DNA of 64,000 bases from Qaidamihabitans albus (GTDB taxonomy: Bacteria; Actinomycetota; Actinomycetes; Mycobacteriales; Pseudonocardiaceae), in NCBI RefSeq assembly GCF_016464705.1, contig NZ_JAEHOB010000004.1:310001-374000 (forward strand), read 5' to 3'. The number at the start of each line of letters is the position of its first letter. Within the stretch, counting starts at the first letter, position 1. The notes under the pieces were generated by a model that saw nothing but the letters and a program-made list of their open reading frames with translations, searched no databases and was not told the DNA's origin. The position numbers and the translations under genes were made by a program. This document shows, in pieces, positions 60,062-64,000 of the stretch.

Positions 60062-60757
60062 ATGACCTATCCGCAGTACGGCGGCAGGCCGCAGCAGCCG
60101 GGCCCGCCGTATCAGCAGGGACCCGGCCGTCCGCCAGGGCACCCGCCACAGGGCTATCCGCCCGGCTATCCGCCCGCCTACGGCCCGCCGCCCGGTGGCC
60201 CTTACCCGCCGCCGGGATACGGGCCGCCACCCGGTGCTCCCCCGCCCCGGCGCAACCGCGGGCTGTGGTCCGGCCTCGCCGGCGGTCTCGGCGCCGCGGT
60301 CCTGTTCGCCGTGACGGCGTTCGGGTACCCGGGCTTCCTCCTCGACAACGGCGACGAAGGCGACCCCGAACCCGCCGCCGCGGCCGCTCCCGCGCCGAGC
60401 AGCTCCGCCGCCGCGACCACCACCAGCGCGCCGCTGCCCGGCGGCACCGGCATCACCGACAAGGACGTGCTGGTCCAGCGCCTCAACGCCGCGTTCGACA
60501 GCGGCGACAAGGCGGCCGCGATGGCCCTGATGTGCGCGGACAACAGCCCCACGATCACGCGAGAAACCGAGGACGAGGTCGACCTGATCATCAAGGGCCC
60601 CGCCGACGTCGAGGTCGGCCCCGCCGAAGGTCCCGACGACAACATGAAGGCCGTCATCACCGGCACCGTCGACGGCAACACGTTGCAGAACTCCGTGCTG
60701 CTGGCCCGGGACAGGGGACCCGGGCTGTGTATCTGGATCTTCAACCTGGCGTGGTGA
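60062..60757 (+). CDS. proline-rich membrane-anchored protein (DUF4878-like)
   Basis: 231 residues. The first ~62 are Pro/Gly/Tyr-rich and probably disordered in the cytoplasm (GYPPGYPPAYGPPPGG). A single membrane segment follows (LAGGLGAAVLFAVTAFGYPG), then an Ala/Ser/Thr linker and an external alpha+beta domain (VLVQRLNAAFDSGDKAAAMA) like the lumazine-binding-like/DUF4878 fold. GGGGGAG precedes the ATG. Its N-terminal tail resembles that of the next gene, suggesting a common assembly at the envelope. Function unknown. Confidence 0.8.
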   Translation: MTYPQYGGRPQQPGPPYQQGPGRPPGHPPQGYPPGYPPAYGPPPGGPYPPPGYGPPPGAPPPRRNRGLWSGLAGGLGAAVLFAVTAFGYPGFLLDNGDEGDPEPAAAAAPAPSSSAAATTTSAPLPGGTGITDKDVLVQRLNAAFDSGDKAAAMALMCADNSPTITRETEDEVDLIIKGPADVEVGPAEGPDDNMKAVITGTVDGNTLQNSVLLARDRGPGLCIWIFNLAW

Positions 60758-60783
60758 CCGGCGCGGAGCACCGAGGGGGAGTC

Positions 60784-62291
60784 ATGACCGGAGGCGGCCC
60801 GCCGTATCCGCAACAGCCGTACCCGCAACAGCCGTACCCGCCGGCGCATCAGGGCTACGCGCGGCCGCAGGGTCCGTGGTCGGCCTACCCCGGGCCACCG
60901 CCTCCACCGGGACAACCGCCGTTCCAGCCGCCCGGCAGGCGCCTGCGCCCGTGGTGGCTCCTGGTCGTCGCACTGGTACTGGTCCTGGCCGTCGGGGGTG
61001 TGGTGACGGTGTTCGCCGTGACCCGCGACGACGGGCCTGCCACGGAGGGACCGGTGCCGCACCTGCCGGTGGCGTGGAAGGTCGAGGCCGACCGCTCGGA
61101 CTACCCCGAGGACTACATCGGCTGGGACAAGATCGCCAAGTACAGCCATGTGCACGACGGGGACCTGATCCGGCTCGGTGATGCGGCCGTGGCCCGCATC
61201 GATCCGGTGTCCGGCGAGATCGTCTGGGAGACACCGGTTCCGGAGCACGACCAGGTCTGCATGGTCAACCTCGGCGGCGGATCGATCGCCGCGATGACCT
61301 ACTCGGTGCGGCCCAAGGAATGCAACCGCCTCGCGGTGTTCGACCTCGACACCGGTGAGATGGTGCGGAACACGAAGTTCTCGCTGCGCGACTTCGGTGA
61401 CGCCGCCATGTACGTCCAGCAGGACGCCGTCTACCTCGGCCGCCCGAGCCAGCAGATCTGGGACGTCCCGAGGGACTTCACCGCCGCGGTGCTCAGGACC
61501 GACGGCCGGACCGGCGAGGAGGTGTGGAACACCCCGTTGCCGGACTGCTTCGCCGTGGAGGATCTGCGGGCGTCCGCCACCCAGTTGCTGGTGACGACCC
61601 GCTGCGAAGGCGAGGAGGTCCGGATGGGTGGCTACTGGCGGGTGTGGGCACTGGACCCGGACACCGGCGAGCAGCGGTGGGTCACCACCGTGGAGGCGGA
61701 CGACGAGGCACAGCCTGCCATTCTCTCCGCCGGCCCTCCGGTGATCGCACACGTCGACATCGACAACGCGTGCTGTTTCCGGCAGTGGTACGAGGTCTTC
61801 GACGACACCGGCGGGCGGCGGCTCGAAGTGCGCAGGGGCAACGACGGCTCCGAACTCGCCGCCGGGTTCAGGCGGCACTGGATCTCCCGGTTCGACAGCT
61901 CCGCCTTCGCGATCGTCGGCGACACGATGATCGCCGGGGACTGGGCGGACGCCAGCGAGGAGATCAGCGACCGCCAGCTCATCGGCATCGACCTGGACAC
62001 GGGCGAGCAGCGGTGGCGTACGAACCTGCCCGCCGGGGCCTCCCCCGAGTTCGTGCGGCCCACCACCGGAGACCGGCTGCACGTGCTGAACAAGGTGGGA
62101 CCGGAGCTGTACCGGCTGGACCGGCCACCGGGCGGACCGAGCAGGTCGCCAGCCTGGAGAACCAGCTCACCGGCGGAGAGCAGGCCAAGGGCGAGTTCCT
62201 GCCGCTGATCACGGGCGACACGCTGGTACTGAGCCCGCAGTCGCTCGAGTACGGCCTTGAGGCCGTCGCCTACCGCCTGCCGCCGGGCTGA
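60784..62291 (+). CDS. proline-rich membrane-anchored PQQ-like beta-propeller protein, frameshifted near 62122
   Basis: A Pro/Gln-rich N-terminus (YPQQPYPQQPYPP) and one membrane segment (WWLLVVALVLVLAVGGVV) precede a PQQ-like beta-propeller of WD-type repeats (DPVSGEIVWETPV, GRTGEEVWNTPLP, DPDTGEQRWVTTV, DLDTGEQRWRTNL). In the frame from 60784 the protein ends at 62208 with a nonsense tail. From about 62122 the homologous reading (TGRTEQVASLENQL... to VAYRLPPG) continues in the next frame to 62291. One missing C in the codon after YRLD explains it. Either sequencing error or a real C-terminal mutation. Family function unknown. Confidence 0.7.
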
Positions 62292-63739
62292 CCGGCGCTC
62301 CAACCTCGTGAGTGGGGGCGTGCGGCGCGCCGGTGGAGGGTCCGGGCCAACCGGTCCTCCGCGTCCGCACCCGCCCGGATCCGCGGCAACCGCAGCACCA
62401 GCGCGATCCCGGCCAGCCACCACACGCCGACGATGACCCACTCGTAGGGCCAGATCAGCTGGGCGGGCATGCCGGGCAGGAACAACACGGCGGTGCCCAG
62501 GCTCAGCAGCACGGCGAGGGTTCCGACCGTACGGCCGAGCGGCAGCCGGAACGGGCGGAGCATGTCCGGTTCCCGGCGGCGCAGCACGAGGAAGCTCAGC
62601 GCCACCATCAGGTAGGCGACGATGATGCTCAGGCTGCCCGCGTCCACCAGCCACACCAGCATCTGCCTGCCGAACAGCGGCGCGACGATCGACAACCCAC
62701 CGACGAAGAGCACCGCATTGGCGGGCGTGCCGAAGCGCGGATGTACCCGGGCGAACCACCGCGGCAGCATTCCGGACGAGGCCATCGCGAACAGCAGCCT
62801 GCTCGCGCCGAGCAGGAAGCCGTTCCAGCTCGTGAGGATGCCCGCGATCCCGCCGACGACGAGCACCGTCCCCATCGCCGGGCTGCCCCACAGCGAGGCC
62901 ATCGCCTCGGCGGTGGGCAGCTCGGACTCCGTGCGGGCGCCGGAGGCGAGTCCGGAGCCCACGGTCAACATGATCATCACGTACCAGGCGACGGCCAGGC
63001 CGACCGAGATCACCAGCAGCCCGCCGATGCGGCGCGGCGGCAGGTTGATCTCCCCTGCCGACTGCGGGATCACGTCGAAGCCCACGAACAGGAAGGGCGT
63101 GGCGACCACCACAAGCAGGATGCCCGAGGTCCCGCCGGAGAACAGCGGTTCGAGGTTGGCCGCCGAGCCGCCGACCGCCGAGCCCGCGGTGAGCAGCACA
63201 CCGATCACCAGGAGGAACAGCACCACGATGGTCTGGAACACCGCGGCAGGCCGCACACCCACGTAGTTCAGCGCGGTGATCACGAGCGCTCCGGCGACAC
63301 CGACCGCCACCCAGGTGGCGTAGACGTCGTATCCCGCGATCGACCAGAGCCTGCCCGCGGGCAGGTCGGGTGCCAGGTACAGCAGGGTCTGCGGTAGCGC
63401 GACCGCCTCGAAGGCCACCACGGACACGTAGCCGAGCACCAGGGTCCACGACGTGATGAACGCGGGCCGGGCGCCGAGCGCGCGCAGCGCATAGTTGTGC
63501 TCGCCGCCGACCGCGGGCATGGCCGAAACCAACTCCGCGTAGGTGAGCCCGACGAGGGCCACCACGATCCCGCCGATCACGAACGCGAGTGCGGCGCCGA
63601 GGCTGCCCGCGTCGGTGAGGAAATCACCGGTCAGCACGACCCAGCCGAAGCCGATCATCGCCCCGAACGCGATCGCGATCACGTCCCGCCTGCCGAGTAC
63701 GCGGACGAACCCGCCGTCCTCGCCGTGCAACCCCGCCAT
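62270..63739 (-). CDS. APC-family amino acid permease
   Basis: About 489 residues with 12 or more membrane segments. It has IAIAFGAMIGFGWVVLTGDF near the N-terminus and ALVGLTYAELVSAMPAVGGE, then the conserved FVGFDVIPQSAGEI region of APC transporters. It probably imports an amino acid or amine. The 3' end overlaps the convergent propeller gene by 22 bp. The start at 63739 follows a GGAG, though the frame stays open upstream. Confidence 0.87.
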   Translation of the reverse strand: MAGLHGEDGGFVRVLGRRDVIAIAFGAMIGFGWVVLTGDFLTDAGSLGAALAFVIGGIVVALVGLTYAELVSAMPAVGGEHNYALRALGARPAFITSWTLVLGYVSVVAFEAVALPQTLLYLAPDLPAGRLWSIAGYDVYATWVAVGVAGALVITALNYVGVRPAAVFQTIVVLFLLVIGVLLTAGSAVGGSAANLEPLFSGGTSGILLVVVATPFLFVGFDVIPQSAGEINLPPRRIGGLLVISVGLAVAWYVMIMLTVGSGLASGARTESELPTAEAMASLWGSPAMGTVLVVGGIAGILTSWNGFLLGASRLLFAMASSGMLPRWFARVHPRFGTPANAVLFVGGLSIVAPLFGRQMLVWLVDAGSLSIIVAYLMVALSFLVLRRREPDMLRPFRLPLGRTVGTLAVLLSLGTAVLFLPGMPAQLIWPYEWVIVGVWWLAGIALVLRLPRIRAGADAEDRLARTLHRRAARPHSRGWSAGQPGGRR

Positions 63740-63822
63740 GCGCTCCAGCTCCCTCCGCCCCGGCCGAGTGATCAGGAGAGCTTGCGTTCTCGCTCGCACC
63801 GCGTCAAGAGACCGGGGACCTG

Positions 63823-64000
63823 TCAGCCGCGCAGAGCGACGCCGCTGCGCGCCTGCTGCCGCAGCGCGTCCTCGGCGGCATGCAGGGCGAGCTGCACGGC
63901 GCCGAGTACTACCGCCTCCTCGCCCACTGTGGACGCCGCGAGCCGCGGCGTCCTGATGCACACCTGATCGACGTGCCGCCGCAACCGGGGTAGCAGCAGG
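63823..64000 (-). CDS. ROK-family protein, C-terminal fragment
   Basis: The last 59 residues of a minus-strand frame that runs off the window edge and was found by direct translation. RLAASTVGEEAVVLGAVQLA followed by LHAAEDALRQQ matches the C-terminal helix and strand of ROK proteins (NagC/XylR-type repressors or sugar kinases; pattern S-x-LG-x-x-A-x-x-GA). Whether it is a regulator with an HTH or a kinase cannot be seen. Confidence 0.6.
   Translation of the reverse strand, partial: LLLPRLRRHVDQVCIRTPRLAASTVGEEAVVLGAVQLALHAAEDALRQQARSGVALRG

Noticed and set aside
62303-62325. Half copy of the CTCGTGAGTG repeat at the end of the permease gene
   Set aside because: Only about ten bases match and no second arm is present, so chance is a sufficient explanation.

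Overview
The window is high-GC DNA (about 70% by eye). Frequent GTG starts, stop/start overlaps (ATGA, GTGA), apparent leaderless promoters, a remnant of an EspC-like type VII secretion substrate, a TIGR03086-type mycothiol-linked protein and an actinobacterial LexA box point to an actinomycete chromosome, most likely of the Pseudonocardiaceae (Amycolatopsis-like). Genus is inference. No rRNA, tRNA, CRISPR array, prophage or intact insertion sequence was seen. Both edges cut through genes.

Layout. (1) 1-2063: the end of an NIS siderophore locus (IucA/IucC synthetase fragment plus an SbnH-like PLP decarboxylase), followed by about 500 bp of unusually AT-rich DNA. (2) 2579-15541: a tightly packed 12-gene minus-strand operon with a divergent TetR gene and repeated operator-like sites. 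It encodes 5-oxoprolinase-like PxpA/B/C, a phospho-lyase-type class III PLP enzyme with its kinase, SDR, quinone oxidoreductase, CoA ligase, NmrA-like protein, FrsA-like hydrolase/SnoaL fusion, permease and flavin protein. It looks like a catabolic route for a nitrogenous compound (lactam or amino alcohol). (3) 16250-17700: decayed DNA with an IS256-type transposase fragment and a frameshifted EspC-like gene beside an orphan partner gene. (4) 17761-25384: DUF457 membrane protein, a secreted subtilisin-like protease with a neighbouring free-standing propeptide-like protein, a split LigD (phosphoesterase-ligase plus polymerase) and a dienelactone hydrolase. (5) 25507-33699: SpoIIE-type phosphatase plus STAS antagonist, PaaX-type regulator, aldo/keto reductase, MFS exporter divergent from an ECF sigma factor, and small enzymes. 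(6) 33881-38582: DUF574 methyltransferase, then a small type III polyketide synthase locus (PKS, acyl-CoA-dehydrogenase-like flavoprotein, UbiG-like methyltransferase) divergent from a UbiA-type prenyltransferase. (7) 38760-47692: LGFP-repeat amidase, hisS with a small coupled ORF, S9 peptidase, MarR/EamA pair, VOC protein and SOS-controlled DNA polymerase IV. (8) 47700-57088: a glycan-utilisation regulon (GH3, LacI, ABC importer, GH31) tied together by three near-identical LacI operators. (9) 57192-64000: FAD oxidoreductase divergent from a MocR regulator, two proline-rich membrane-anchored proteins (one frameshifted), an amino-acid permease and the end of a ROK-family gene.

Two dispersed palindromic repeat families sit in the gaps between genes: one centred on CTCGTGAGTGCG (three loci) and one on CCCGCGAGTCCCCCG (two loci). 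The most interesting candidates for undescribed biology are the region-2 catabolic operon, the stand-alone protease propeptide-like protein, and the type III PKS/prenyltransferase locus.
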